64,000 bases of DNA from Neisseria musculi (GCF_014297595.2 NZ_CP060414.2:186001-250000); one strand, 5' to 3'; shown: positions 18,166 to 27,853, numbered from the stretch's first letter. Notes: generated by a model not told the origin, from the letters alone. Numbers and translations are program-made.

Positions 18166-20091
18166 ATGATTGAACTGAAAAACCTCACCCTGCGACGCGG
18201 CCCGAAAATGCTGCTCGATAAAGCCAATCTCACCGTCAATCCCGGCTGGCACATCGGCTTGATCGGCAAAAACGGAATCGGCAAATCCAGTCTGTTTGCC
18301 CTGATCAAAGGCGAAATCACGCAGGATGGCGGCGATGTACTGGTGCCCAAACACTGGAAAACGGCAGCGGTGGCTCAGGAAACGCCCGCGCTGGATATTT
18401 CCGCGCTCGATTATGTGTTGCAGGGCGATGCCGAATTGCAGGCTTTTCAGACGGCCTTGAGGCAAGCCGAAGCGCAAAATAACGGTATGGGTATTGCCGA
18501 ATACCACGCCAGGCTGGAAGAAATCGATGCCTACACTGCGCCCGCCCGCGCTGCCAAACTGTTAAGCGGCTTGGGGTTTTCGCAGGAAGAGCACGGCAAA
18601 AGCGTCAAAGCCTTTTCCGGCGGCTGGCGGATGCGTCTGAATCTTGCTCAGGCTTTGATGTGCCGTGCCGACCTGCTGCTGCTCGATGAGCCGACCAACC
18701 ACCTCGATTTGGAAACCGTGCTGTGGCTTGAAAACCACTTGGCAAGCCTGCCCTGCACGCAGATCATCATTTCCCACGACCGCGATTTTCTCAACGCCGC
18801 CACCGACCACACCGTTGAATTGTCCGGCCAAAAGCTCACGCTCTACGGTGGCAACTATGATTTCTACCAAAACGAGCGTGCCCAACGTTTGGCGCAGCAG
18901 CAGGCTGCCTACGCCAAACAGCAGGCACGCATCCAACACCTGCAATCGTTTATCGACCGCTTCAAAGCCAAAGCCACCAAAGCCGTGCAGGCGCAAAGCC
19001 GCATGAAAGCCCTGGCAAAGCTAGAGCGCATCGCCCCCGCGCACCTCGACAGCGAATTCAGTTTCGAGTTCAAAAATCCCAACTATATGCCCAATCCCTT
19101 GTTAAAACTCGAACAAGCCGACTTGGGCTACGGTGGCACCACCGTTTTGCACGGCATCGGCCTTTCTATCGAAAGCGGCGCACGCTACGGCCTGTTGGGC
19201 ATCAACGGCAGTGGCAAATCCACCTTCATCAAAGCCTTGACGGGCGAACTGGCTTTGCAGGGTGGCCAGATGGTGAAGTCCGACAAACTCAATATCGGCT
19301 ATTTTGCCCAACACCAGCTCGACACCCTGCGCGAAGACCAAAGCCCGCTTTGGCATATCCAGCAGCTTTCGCCCGAAGTGCGCGAGCAGGAAATCCGCAA
19401 TTTTCTCGGCAGCTTCAACTTTACCGGCGATACCGCCCTGCAAAAAACCGCGCCCTTTTCAGGCGGCGAAAAAGCGCGGCTGGCGCTGGCGATGATTGTG
19501 TGGCAGCAGCCCAACCTGTTGCTGCTTGACGAGCCGACCAACCATCTCGATTTGGATATGCGCCATGCCCTCACGCTGGCTTTGCAGGGTTTTCAGGGTG
19601 CGCTGGTTATCGTGTCGCACGACCGCAGCCTGCTGGAAGCCGCTGCCGACAGTTTCTTATTAATCGATAAAGGCCGTCTGAAAGCTTTTGACGGCGATTT
19701 AAACGATTACCGCCTGTGGCGGCTGGCGCAGGAAAATGCCGCCGTGCCCGCCGCTTCCGCGCAGGCGCAGAGCCGCAAAGACACCAAACGGCAGCAAGCG
19801 CAGATGCGGCAGGAAAAAGCCCGCCGCATGAAGCCGCTATGGCAGAAAATCGAGCGCGCCGAAAAAGAAATGGCTGCCCTAAACGATATTCAAACGGCTT
19901 GTGAAGCATTTTTGGCACAGGAAAGCGCTTATTCAGATGAAAATAAAGTAAAACTTCAGCAATTACTCACTAATTTGGCTGAAGTTAAGGTAAAATTAGG
20001 TAAACTTGAAGAGGATTGGTTGGGTTGGCAAGAAACGCTTGAGCAAATCGGGCGTGAAATCGAAGCACAGTTTGCCGATAGCGCCGGGTAG
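18166..20091 (+). CDS. yheS: ABC-F family ATPase (YheS-like)
   Basis: 641 residues, two ABC domains in one chain and no membrane segments. These proteins act on ribosomes, not as transporters. First Walker A is GLIGKNGIGKSSL, first signature AFSGGWRMRLNLAQAL, Walker B LLLLDEPTNHLDLETV. Second Walker A is GINGSGKSTFI, signature FSGGEKARLALAMI, Walker B LLLLDEPTNHLDLDMR. A charged linker (residues ~245-300) and a coiled C-terminal arm rich in Gln/Lys/Glu are as in YheS/Uup. ATG 18166 gives the family start MIELKNLTLRRG. An upstream in-frame start at 18097 adds unrelated residues. Confidence 0.92.
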   Translation: MIELKNLTLRRGPKMLLDKANLTVNPGWHIGLIGKNGIGKSSLFALIKGEITQDGGDVLVPKHWKTAAVAQETPALDISALDYVLQGDAELQAFQTALRQAEAQNNGMGIAEYHARLEEIDAYTAPARAAKLLSGLGFSQEEHGKSVKAFSGGWRMRLNLAQALMCRADLLLLDEPTNHLDLETVLWLENHLASLPCTQIIISHDRDFLNAATDHTVELSGQKLTLYGGNYDFYQNERAQRLAQQQAAYAKQQARIQHLQSFIDRFKAKATKAVQAQSRMKALAKLERIAPAHLDSEFSFEFKNPNYMPNPLLKLEQADLGYGGTTVLHGIGLSIESGARYGLLGINGSGKSTFIKALTGELALQGGQMVKSDKLNIGYFAQHQLDTLREDQSPLWHIQQLSPEVREQEIRNFLGSFNFTGDTALQKTAPFSGGEKARLALAMIVWQQPNLLLLDEPTNHLDLDMRHALTLALQGFQGALVIVSHDRSLLEAAADSFLLIDKGRLKAFDGDLNDYRLWRLAQENAAVPAASAQAQSRKDTKRQQAQMRQEKARRMKPLWQKIERAEKEMAALNDIQTACEAFLAQESAYSDENKVKLQQLLTNLAEVKVKLGKLEEDWLGWQETLEQIGREIEAQFADSAG

Positions 20092-20157
20092 TTACCCATC
20101 TTTATTGGTCTGCCTGGTTTGCTTTTTCATAATTTTATTAAAACACGGGGATGCACA

Positions 20158-20322
20158 ATGTCTTATTCATCATTCAAACAGGCCATTTTACTGCTGGCTG
20201 CCAGCGAAATTTTGTTGGATGCGCAAACCAAAGCGCAAATCCGCACCGAAAACATGCCTACTTCTTCTGCCGGTTTGCCTGCGGCGGATCCAGCCGGAGC
20301 GGCTGTTGCCGCAACGCATTGA
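20158..20322 (+). CDS. Small hypothetical protein
   Basis: 54 codons from ATG 20158, preceded by ACGGGGAT. Residues 5-17 (SFKQAILLLAASE) are moderately hydrophobic and the rest is Ala/Thr-rich. No family recognised. It fits between the ABC-F gene and the DUF4124 gene on the same strand and could be translated, but its composition is also compatible with a chance frame. Confidence 0.4.
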   Translation: MSYSSFKQAILLLAASEILLDAQTKAQIRTENMPTSSAGLPAADPAGAAVAATH

Positions 20323-20422
20323 AAAGCAAAGCCTGCCGCCGCCCAGGCAGGGTCTATGCGCCAAGATAACTCCGGCGTGCTTTTGCACGCTTGCCGGCCT
20401 TTCTTTGCACGTGAAACAGAAT

Positions 20423-20956
20423 ATGAAAAAAATCATTGGGATAGTTGCATTAATCGGGTTGAATACCATAGGCATTCAAACGGCCTCAGCGAAAATCTAC
20501 ACCTGCGTGATCAACGGCGAAATAACCTACACCTCGCGCCACACGGGCAATTGCGAGGCTGCCAACCTGCCGCCCATCGGGCGTTACAGCAGCAGCCGCT
20601 ATGATGCCCCCCAAGTCTATACACCAGGCGCAGCGAAGCCCGAAGTGAAAAAACAGCAGGCTGCGGTTAAACGCGAGCCCGTTTCAGGGCAAGCCGCATC
20701 GGTGCCTGCGAAATACACGCCAGCCGCAGTTGCGCCCGCCCCCAAACTCTCAGGCAGCAACAGCCGCCGCAGCATACTCGAACAAGAGTTGGCCAACGAG
20801 CGCAAAGCACTCTCCGAAGCGCAACAGTCGCTCACTTCCGCCCGCACCGCCAAAGGCGGCACCATTGACCAGCAGCAGATTACCCAACTACAGGGCCATG
20901 TGCTCGACCGCCAGCAGAATATCCAGGCATTACAGCGCGAATTAGGGCGTATGTAG
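20423..20956 (+). CDS. DUF4124-type exported protein with coiled-coil tail
   Basis: 177 residues. Signal peptide MKKIIGIVALIGL...ASA, then a short domain with two cysteines (KIYTCVINGEITYTSRHTGN, CEAANLPP) as in the DUF4124 family, a Pro/Ala-rich linker, and a C-terminal helical segment (LEQELANERKALSEAQQSL onward) likely to be a coiled coil. The start at ATG 20423 is chosen because it begins the signal peptide; the frame is open far upstream but without resemblance. Function unknown; envelope location inferred. Confidence 0.8.
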   Translation: MKKIIGIVALIGLNTIGIQTASAKIYTCVINGEITYTSRHTGNCEAANLPPIGRYSSSRYDAPQVYTPGAAKPEVKKQQAAVKREPVSGQAASVPAKYTPAAVAPAPKLSGSNSRRSILEQELANERKALSEAQQSLTSARTAKGGTIDQQQITQLQGHVLDRQQNIQALQRELGRM

Positions 20957-21374
20957 GGTTTGGATTGGCACAATATATTTCAGACGGCTCAAAAAAGGCT
21001 GTCTGAAATATTTTCAGCTATGAAGCATCTCTGCAAAACCGGCTAAGAGCCTGAGTATTGATTGCGCCATCCCAGACAGGGCTCGTCAGTCAATCCGCTT
21101 TATTTCCGTTACGGCGTTACCACGCTTCAGCCCGAAGAAAAAGCTTTTGCAAGCCGCCCGAGCAGCCATAGTTCTCTATTGCCTGTATTGTTTCCAGCCT
21201 GCTGTCGGGTAGCGGAAAATAAAGTCAATTCACGCTCACCATATTGCCCGCCGGCTGAAAATAAACACAAGACGGGAAACTTGATACACAAACAGCATAA
21301 AGCGGAACAACGGCATCATGATTTTCAAACGGCCTTAACCAGTTTTACAGACTGGCGGTTTAAAAGATACTGCA
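20957..21374. other. Intergenic region with imperfect DUS pair
   Basis: CAGACGGCTC ... GGCTGTCTGAA at about 20982-21008 can form a hairpin after the DUF4124 gene. The rest, including the plus-strand frame 21062-21385, has no recognisable coding signal. A truncated upstream part of the next gene may have been here. Confidence 0.5.
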
Positions 21375-21986
21375 GTGTTCGATAAAGCAATCTCCGGTGC
21401 CAACCGCTTCGATTTCGGCAACACTCATGCAGAAAACACCGATTTGGTTGTATTCGGCAACCACAGCCGCAGCGGCGATACCAAACTTGCCGCCAAAAGC
21501 GTTGCCCTGATCGGCAGCCACCGTTTTGAAAATCTCGAAATCAACAGCGAAGATTTGGCGGTGATCGGCGATATCGATTCAAACGGCAAATTTATCCTTA
21601 ATGCCGAAAACACCCATATTTCAAACGGCAGGGAAATTGCCGCCGATTTTCCGCAGCAGGTGTCTGAACATCCGGCAGGTGAAAACGGGGCAGAAGCAGC
21701 GGCAGAAACACCCGTTGAAACCCCTTTTGAAATCCCCGCCGAAACACCAGCTGCCGAAGCCGCCGCCCTCCAAATACCCGGTTTGTTGGAAGAGGCCGGT
21801 TTCGATTGGGATGATGCAGAAACCGGGCCGCAAGGGCAGGCCGCTCTTGGCAGCCATTATCAGCCCCCAACCGAGCAGCCCGGTTTGAGCTTATCGGAAG
21901 AGCCGGTTTTGCCCGAAAACCCGGTATACCCGGATATTCTTCAGCCTGAAATCCAAACCCCAATTCAAGAAAATCCCATCATTTGA
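21375..21986 (+). CDS. Hypothetical protein, beta-solenoid-like N-terminus and acidic Pro/Glu-rich tail
   Basis: 203 residues from a GTG at 21375. There is no ATG start, and the same frame is open upstream for only 12 codons to a TAA. Residues 1-85 show short repeats of the type TDLVVFGNHS, SVALIGSHRF, EDLAVIGDI, resembling bactofilin or passenger-like beta rungs. Residues 100-200 are rich in Glu, Pro and Ala. I do not recognise the family. The lack of a good start raises the possibility that this is the 3' part of a longer gene. It is followed at once by a DUS hairpin, as expected for a real transcript. Confidence 0.55.
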   Translation: MFDKAISGANRFDFGNTHAENTDLVVFGNHSRSGDTKLAAKSVALIGSHRFENLEINSEDLAVIGDIDSNGKFILNAENTHISNGREIAADFPQQVSEHPAGENGAEAAAETPVETPFEIPAETPAAEAAALQIPGLLEEAGFDWDDAETGPQGQAALGSHYQPPTEQPGLSLSEEPVLPENPVYPDILQPEIQTPIQENPII

Positions 21987-21996
21987 TTAATCAAAC

Positions 21997-22025
21997 AGGC
22001 CGTCTGAAAAACGTTCAGACGGCCT
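21997..22025 (+). terminator. Inverted DUS pair behind the 21375 gene
   Basis: AGGCCGTCTGAA and complement with a 5-base loop, 10 bp after the stop codon. Confidence 0.7.
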
Positions 22026-22346
22026 TTGGAGCTTTGTTATGAATAGAGAAAAAGTCGAAGGCTATGTTTTCATTTTGCTATTTATTTTTTCTATTTACTC
22101 CGGCGACCGGCAATTTTTGTAATTGTGTAGCAGGGTGGTCATTCGTTTCGGGTGTCTGCCGGCATAGATTCGACATTCTGGCCTGAAAGGGCGGGTATGA
22201 GTTTGTACAACTTTCAAATAATGCCGGCCCGGGGCCCGGCATTATTGCGCAGGCCGTCTGCAACCGGTATGGTCGTCCGCTTTGAAATATCCGCGGCATC
22301 GGCCGGGCTTGCCTTATGCTTTGATGTAATGCCTACGGCCTGCCAG

Positions 22347-22428
22347 GATGCGCCTTTCTGTCACCAAAAACCTGATGACGCACAACGATGTGGTGATTGT
22401 TGCCACCGTGTCGGCAATATACGGTATT
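22347..22428 (+). repeat. 82 bp copied fragment of uvrB, upstream of uvrB
   Basis: Differs from uvrB positions 22903-22984 at about four bases (CGC/CGT, GTC/GCC, CAC/CGC, GCA/GCG). It encodes [18 protein letters not shown] and stops after GI. The flanks are unrelated to uvrB. The surrounding 22026-22513 otherwise has no convincing gene; a 27-codon frame at 22039 (MNREKVEGYVFILLFIFSIY) is hydrophobic but unsupported. A single DUS lies just before the uvrB start. Confidence 0.8.
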
Positions 22429-22513
22429 TGATAGGTTTTCCGTAAAACAGCTTTCAGACGGCCTTTGTTATAATATCTGTTTTGTTTTGTGAAGCTTAAA
22501 AGGCCGTCTGAAA

Positions 22514-24547
22514 ATGTCTGAACCGCAAATCATTCAATATGCCGATTCCCCTTTCAAACTGCACCAGCCTTTCCCGCCTGCCGGTGATCAGCCCGCCGCG
22601 ATTGCCGGCCTGCTCGAAGGGCTTTCAGACGGCCTTTCCTATCAAACCCTGCTCGGCGTAACCGGCTCGGGTAAAACCTATACCATGGCCAACGTGATTG
22701 CGAAAAGTGGCCGCCCCGCCATCATCATGGCGCACAACAAAACGCTGGCGGCGCAGCTTTATGCCGAGATGCGTGAGTTTTTTCCCGAAAATGCGGTGGA
22801 ATATTTCGTGTCTTACTACGATTATTACCAACCCGAGGCCTATGTTCCATCGCGCGATTTGTTTATTGAAAAAGACTCTGCGATTAATGAACACATCGAG
22901 CAGATGCGTCTTTCTGCCACCAAAAACCTGATGACGCGCAACGATGTGGTGATTGTTGCCACCGTGTCGGCGATATACGGTATCGGCGATCCCACCGAAT
23001 ACCAGCAAATGGTGCTGTCGGTGAAAGAGGGCGGCAGCATCAGCCGGCACGACATCATTTCCACCCTGGTTTCCATGCAATACGAGCGCGGTGAAACAGA
23101 TTTCAAGCGCGGCTCGTTCCGAGTGCGCGGCGATGTGATTGATGTTTACCCCGCCGAAAGCTCCGACAATGCGCTCAAAATCAGCCTGTTTGACGATGAA
23201 ATCGACCGCTTGGATTTGTTTGACCCGCTCACCGGCAGCCAGGTGCAGCGGGTAGGGCGTTATACGGTGTTTCCCGGCAGCCACTACGTTACCCCGCGCG
23301 AAACCGTGTTGCGCGCCTGCGAATCCATTAAAGAAGAATTGCGCGAACGCACCGCTTTCTTCACCCGGGAAAACCGCCCCGTGGAAACCCAGCGCATCGA
23401 GCAGCGCACCCGCTTCGATTTGGAAATGCTCTATGAAATGGGCTTTTGCAAAGGCATCGAAAACTATTCGCGCCACTTTTCCGGCAAAAAAGAGGGCGAG
23501 CCGCCGCCCACGCTGATGGATTACCTGCCCCCGAACACTATTCTGTTTATTGATGAGAGCCACGTTACCATCGGCCAAATCGGCGGAATGTATAAAGGCG
23601 ATGCCAGCCGCAAACAGAATTTGGTCGATTACGGCTTTCGCCTGCCTTCTGCGCGCGACAACCGCCCGCTGAAATTTCACGAATTTGAAAAAATCATGCC
23701 GCAAACCATCTTTGTTTCCGCCACTCCCGCCAAATACGAAGAAGAGCACGCCGGCCGGGTGGTCGAACAAGTGGTGCGCCCCACCGGCCTGGTTGATCCG
23801 CAAATCATCATCCGCCCCGTTGCCACCCAGGTAGACGATCTGCTCAGCGAAATCAACGAGCGCACCGGCAAAGGCGAGCGCGTGTTGGTCACCACGCTCA
23901 CCAAACGCATGGCCGAGCAGCTCACCGATTATTACAGCGAGCTGGGCATCAAAGTGCGCTACCTGCACAGCGACATCGACACCGTTGAGCGCGTTGAAAT
24001 CATCCGCGATTTGCGCTTGGGGCTGTTTGACGTTTTGGTCGGCATCAACCTGCTGCGCGAGGGTTTGGACATTCCCGAAGTGTCGCTGGTGGCCATACTC
24101 GATGCCGACAAAGAAGGCTTCCTGCGCAGCCATCGCAGCCTGATCCAAACCATAGGCCGCGCCGCCCGCAACGTAAACGGCGTTGCCATACTCTATGCCG
24201 ACAAAATCACCGACTCGATGAAAGCCGCCATCGAAGAAACCGAACGCCGCCGAGAAAAACAGATGAAATTCAACGCAGAACACGGCATTGTGCCGCAGCA
24301 GATCAATAAAAAAGTGAAAGACATCATCGATGGTGTGTACCACGATGATGCAGGCAGCGGCAGAGGCCGTCTGAAAGGCAAAGTGAAAGTGGGTGAAATC
24401 CACACCGAAGAAGACGCGGTTAAAGAAATTACCCGTTTGGAAAAACAGATGCAGCAGGCAGCGAGGGATTTGCAGTTTGAAGAAGCGGCGGTGTTGAGGG
24501 ATAAGATTCGGGGGATTAAAGAAGGGCTGTTGTTTGGAGCGGAGTAG
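22514..24547 (+). CDS. uvrB: Excinuclease ABC subunit B
   Basis: 677 residues, normal length. DNA damage verification helicase of nucleotide excision repair, working with UvrA and UvrC. Walker [14 protein letters not shown] near residue 45, beta-hairpin [15 protein letters not shown] near 95-110, DESHVTIGQ (Walker B), RAARNVNG in the C-terminal helicase domain, and the UVR motif in the last 40 residues ([20 protein letters not shown]). ATG 22514 lies 3 bases after a DUS. Intact. Confidence 0.97.
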   Translation: MSEPQIIQYADSPFKLHQPFPPAGDQPAAIAGLLEGLSDGLSYQTLLGVTGSGKTYTMANVIAKSGRPAIIMAHNKTLAAQLYAEMREFFPENAVEYFVSYYDYYQPEAYVPSRDLFIEKDSAINEHIEQMRLSATKNLMTRNDVVIVATVSAIYGIGDPTEYQQMVLSVKEGGSISRHDIISTLVSMQYERGETDFKRGSFRVRGDVIDVYPAESSDNALKISLFDDEIDRLDLFDPLTGSQVQRVGRYTVFPGSHYVTPRETVLRACESIKEELRERTAFFTRENRPVETQRIEQRTRFDLEMLYEMGFCKGIENYSRHFSGKKEGEPPPTLMDYLPPNTILFIDESHVTIGQIGGMYKGDASRKQNLVDYGFRLPSARDNRPLKFHEFEKIMPQTIFVSATPAKYEEEHAGRVVEQVVRPTGLVDPQIIIRPVATQVDDLLSEINERTGKGERVLVTTLTKRMAEQLTDYYSELGIKVRYLHSDIDTVERVEIIRDLRLGLFDVLVGINLLREGLDIPEVSLVAILDADKEGFLRSHRSLIQTIGRAARNVNGVAILYADKITDSMKAAIEETERRREKQMKFNAEHGIVPQQINKKVKDIIDGVYHDDAGSGRGRLKGKVKVGEIHTEEDAVKEITRLEKQMQQAARDLQFEEAAVLRDKIRGIKEGLLFGAE

Positions 24548-24634
24548 GGTTTGAAGTAGGGTTTATTGATATTCAATTAATAAGAGAGTTGGAAAATGAA
24601 TGTTTGAAGGACATTATCAGATGGCAGAAGGGTT

Positions 24635-25237
24635 TTGATATCAAACCCTCGGAAGGAATTGATTGATAAACCTGAAAGGGTCGTGTCCGGTTTTGGTAGA
24701 GCAGTTTGTGGTGGTGCACCCAAAAGGGGTAAAAGACAATTCTTTATTTTAATAGAACAAAAATCTTCGGCAGGAGAAGCAAAGTGCCCTATTTGCGGGA
24801 AAAAGACATATTTTATAAGGGCAACAAACGGAGGGAGCTTTTGGTGTGATGTTTTGGGTATCCCCTGGACACCGCATCCTTGTATGAAATATGAAAAATA
24901 CTCAACAGAAGTTAAAAGGTTGGAAAGCAACAATTTAGAGCTGATTGGTGCGGTATTTAAAGTTATTACACCTGATCGATGGGAAAAGCTTAATTTGGTT
25001 TATGTAAAAACATTGAATGGAAGCCTTAAGATTGTTAAAACAGAATACTCTGGCGTAAAAGGTTTATTGGGTATGATTTGCGGAGTTATGGATACTGGTA
25101 TTTTTCCTATCGGAAAACCTGAATCTTCAGTAAGATTATGGAAAAGAAAGAGATTGGAGGATAGCCTATATGACGATGATATTGATGAGCTGCATATACT
25201 TAAAAAACCTGATAATAAAAAAGGCCGAGAGAAATAA
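24635..25237 (+). CDS. Hypothetical protein with CxxC zinc-ribbon-like site
   Basis: About 200 residues from a TTG at 24635 (no ATG fits; start uncertain). Contains CPICGKKTYFI and, 30 residues on, a Trp-Cys and HPC, suggesting a small metal site. The rest is basic and AT-rich, unlike the neighbours. After its stop (GAGAAATAA) the -1 frame is open for another 85 codons (ITKQDVIDKLIDYLDIIFTG, MMDEKQFFCLLHN) to 25497. A run of six A at about 25217 is a plausible slip site, so the original protein may have been ~285 residues. No family recognised; likely accessory DNA. Confidence 0.5.
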   Translation: MISNPRKELIDKPERVVSGFGRAVCGGAPKRGKRQFFILIEQKSSAGEAKCPICGKKTYFIRATNGGSFWCDVLGIPWTPHPCMKYEKYSTEVKRLESNNLELIGAVFKVITPDRWEKLNLVYVKTLNGSLKIVKTEYSGVKGLLGMICGVMDTGIFPIGKPESSVRLWKRKRLEDSLYDDDIDELHILKKPDNKKGREK

Positions 25238-25497
25238 CCAAACAAGATGTTATTGATAAGTTAATTGACTATTTGGATATAATTTTTACAGGAATGATGG
25301 ATGAGAAACAATTTTTCTGTTTGCTGCATAATCAGCCATTAGGTTTCAAAAGATTTTTTCTAAATGATATTAACATTATCAGTTTGTTTGATTGCAATTT
25401 AAAATTCAAATACAAAAATACTGCGAGAGGATTGGATAAGTTGAATGCAGTTAAGTTAAATATCAAAAAGCAAGCAGGTATTAAAAAGCAAGTATAA
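25238..25497 (+). pseudogene. Likely displaced C-terminus of the 24635 gene
   Basis: Open in one frame from before the upstream stop to a TAA at 25497. The residue pattern (IDKLIDYLDIIFTGMMDEKQ, FKRFFLNDINIISLFD) looks like real protein, not random frame. The first codons overlap the end of the upstream gene in the -1 frame. There is no good start codon of its own (TTG at 25273). Confidence 0.4.
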
Positions 25498-25599
25498 GGT
25501 GTGCATCTTTGGGGCACACACTTTTCTTTGGATTTTCGTTACCGTGTGTCGGGCTGGGTTGCCATATTATTTCCTTCACGTTTCCGTTCCCCGCGCTCA

Positions 25600-25925
25600 A
25601 GGCCGTTGAAGGCGGTGTCGGGCCGGTACGGCGGTGCCAATGCCGTCCATCGCCCGTTCGAAAGAGGCCGGCAACGTTGTGCCGCTATCCTGCAACGCCG
25701 TTTCAAGGCGGAAAAGCCAAATGGGAAACGGGTAAGGGCTGCCACGGAGCTCAATAATGCGGGGGAGGGGTTGTATCTTTCTTCGCTGATGGATTGGTTC
25801 AACAAGGCAATCATCGGTTGCCGGGTTCGATGCCGGTGGGGAAAAGCGCAACTGTTGCCGCTGACGGACTGGTTTAACGGAGAAATCATCGGTTGCTGAA
25901 TCCCACAACCCGGCGCTGTCGATTC
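25600..25925 (+). pseudogene. IS3-family OrfB 5' fragment, second copy
   Basis: Closely matches 150-475: RRFKAEKPNGKRVRAATELN, LYLSSLMDWFNKAIIG, DWFNGEIIGC and stop. Its upstream end (25600) is a sharp boundary with unrelated sequence. The matching 3' half of an IS3 OrfB is found 4 kb away at 29962, on the other side of the prophage genes, in the same orientation. Confidence 0.7.
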
Positions 25926-26021
25926 GGTCGGTAAGATATTGAAAGAAGCATTTAAGCAATCAAGATAGTATGTGCAAGTGTCAATGCCGTTGATGTATTC
26001 TTTCGGCAACAACCAAGCCGT

Positions 26022-26046
26022 ACCCTGCTTTTGTAGGGCATTTTTC
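26022..26046 (+). terminator. Terminator-like hairpin, second copy
   Basis: ACCCTGC / GTAGGG arms and a T-run, equivalent to 572-596. Lies just beyond the 3' end of the IS110-type transposase gene. Confidence 0.45.
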
Positions 26047-26058
26047 TGTTTGGTATTG

Positions 26059-27014
26059 TTAATTTATGCTGTTAATCCGTAACGGGTTTTGTCGTATTCC
26101 GTTTGGTTTTTCAAAATGTAGAAAGCGATGGTTACCAGCTTTCGCATAATTGCAACAATAGATGAGTTTCGGCGGTTTTTTCCCGGCTTTCAGACGGCCG
26201 ATAAAGGCGGGAAAGGCGTTCATGCGGTAGGCGGCCAATGCGGGCATGTATAGGGCTGCCCTTAAGTCGGACTTGCCTACCTTTGAAATCCGTTCTTTGC
26301 CGTTTACGCTTGTTCCCGGCTGATGCCGTTTTGGACCCAAACCGAAATAGGCGGCCAGTTGGGCAGCGGTATCAAAGCGTGATGTTATGGTCGAGAGCAA
26401 AACGGCGGCGGTGTTTTCGCCTATGCCTGTGATGGTTTTCAGGCGTTGGCGGTTTTTGTCGTAATCGGGATTGGCTTTGTAAAAGCTCTGCAAGTCTTTT
26501 TTAAGCGTCTGCAAATAGCGGCTCAAGTAGTCTATCGTTGCCTTTATGTGCCGTTTCAAGTAATTGGGGGCTGTTTGATACTTGGTCAGTTCTGCCGCCC
26601 GTTGTTTTTTGATGCGAGCTATATAGCGGGTCAGTTCCTGAAGCTGTTTTTGTTCGGACGGCTGCGGCTGCCATGTTTCGGGGTTCATGGCCTTGCAGTA
26701 GCGGGCGATGAGTTTTGCGTCTTGTTTGTCGGTTTTGCTTCTTTGCAATACGGCGTTTGCGAAGCCTTTTATTTTTCTTGGGTTGTCCACGCTCATTTTG
26801 TAATGGCTGTTGAGATATTCGGCCGGCGGTCTATAGCAGGTTCCCGTTGCTTCGCAGCAGCAGTGCAGGCTTGGGTTGGCGTTATGGCCGTTTAGCATGC
26901 TTTCAGCTCGGCTTAACCTGTGGGGCTGTTTCCGAATCGGTGTTCGTAAAAAAAGCCGTCTGAAATCAGACGGCAGTCTATGGTTACTTTGCTCACGTCT
27001 ATTCCCAAGTACAT
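26059..27014 (-). pseudogene. IS110-family (Piv/MooV-type) transposase, inactivated
   Basis: The true start is ATG at 27014: MYLGIDVSK (first catalytic Asp of the DEDD site) followed by TIDCRLISDGFFYEHRFG. A stop comes after NSPTG, and a one-base loss near 26900 shifts the frame (the expected AWLNGH is written as AC-stop). The remainder, in frame with the stop at 26059, is whole: SLHCCCEATGTCYRPPAEYL, KRSKTDKQDAKLIARYC-like core, then TGIGENTAAVLLSTI and YFGLGPKRHQPGTS of the transposase-20 domain. In Neisseria such transposases accompany filamentous prophages. The 5' part of the long open frame here (27015-27105) is spurious. Confidence 0.85.
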
Positions 27015-27253
27015 GGTGTTTTACCTTATCAATGCGGGCTTTGCGCCTTAGATAGTGTTCAAGCTTGATGATTGGGGTAAGCCCCCGCTTCAATCTTTGG
27101 GACATGTTTTGAACATCGGCCGTACTTGCGAAGTCGGGGGCTTTATGCCTTTATGGGGCGCTGCCCCAAACCCCGCAATTCCCGCAGTTTCTGCCGCTGA
27201 TTGGGCGGCGGCTGAGGCAGATTTTCTCAATTCCACACCCAAATCGGATAAAC

Positions 27254-27619
27254 TCAAACCGCTGCCGTTTTCAGACGGCAACGTACCGAGACCGCGCCCG
27301 ATACCCTTGGCAACAGAAGAAATCGCACCACCCCCGGCAAATTATCCAATGTGGCTCCTGCCGTCATAACGGCATGATGCGCGGCACCCAAGTCATTACC
27401 TTGTTTAATCGAACTTCCCAATTGTTCAGAATAAATATCAACGGCCTTTGAAGCTGCACTGCCGACTGCACCCGCAATAATTGCGGCACAGGCCGTCTGA
27501 GTAATTTTTGACGGCACTTTTACCTGATTGCCGTATTTTGTCGGCACAACTTGGGTCATCACGGCGTTTGTTGCTTCTTCATGCGTTTGATGGCAGATTC
27601 GGCCTACCTGATAACCCAT
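27254..27619 (-). CDS. Prophage hypothetical protein, probably truncated
   Basis: 121 residues from ATG 27619, which follows the coat gene stop by 9 bases with TAAGGTG upstream. The N-terminal ~95 residues look coding (VPTKYGNQVKVPSKITQTAC, AAIIAGAVGSAASKAVDIYS, GNDLGAAHHAVMTAGATLDN). The last 25 are basic and unlike the rest, and a neighbouring frame (LSLSDLGVELRKSASAAAQS) continues toward the transposase, suggesting a frameshift near 27330. Position after the coat gene fits a TspB-type or minor coat protein, but I cannot confirm that from sequence. Confidence 0.45.
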   Translation of the reverse strand: MGYQVGRICHQTHEEATNAVMTQVVPTKYGNQVKVPSKITQTACAAIIAGAVGSAASKAVDIYSEQLGSSIKQGNDLGAAHHAVMTAGATLDNLPGVVRFLLLPRVSGAVSVRCRLKTAAV

Positions 27620-27628
27620 GACTGCACC

Positions 27629-27853
27629 TTAGCCTACAGAGTCTGCACCGCGTTTGCCGATGCGCACGAGCGCAAAGGCAATAGAGATGCCCACTACCAC
27701 CGCGCCAATCGCCAAAACGCCTGCTTTCAAACCGCTGATTTCGGTTTTGATGGTTTCCAGCAGATTGGCATCATCGGCCAATGCAACGGCAGGCATGGCG
27801 GCCATTGTGGCAACGGCCAAGCCTTTGTACATTTTGTCTTTCAGGTTTTTCAT
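27629..27853 (-). CDS. Filamentous phage major coat-like protein
   Basis: 74 residues with the layout of inovirus coat proteins: signal peptide (MKNLKDKMYKGLAVATMAAM, cleavage after ALA near 26), a short acidic amphipathic stretch (DDANLLETIKTEISGLKAG), one membrane helix (VLAIGAVVVGISIAFALV) and a basic end (RIGKRGADSVG). ATG 27853 has GGAAAAAAT upstream. The mature protein would be ~48 residues, as expected for a virion subunit. Confidence 0.75.
   Translation of the reverse strand: MKNLKDKMYKGLAVATMAAMPAVALADDANLLETIKTEISGLKAGVLAIGAVVVGISIAFALVRIGKRGADSVG

Noticed and set aside
22625..24403. 592-codon minus-strand open frame over uvrB
   Set aside because: Shadow frame of uvrB caused by codon bias. 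The plus strand has all UvrB motifs.
27055..27369. Plus-strand Pro-rich frame near the IS110 gene (possible TspB piece)
   Set aside because: Antisense to prophage sequence that reads better on the minus strand. The Pro-rich part overlaps a DUS and has no continuation.
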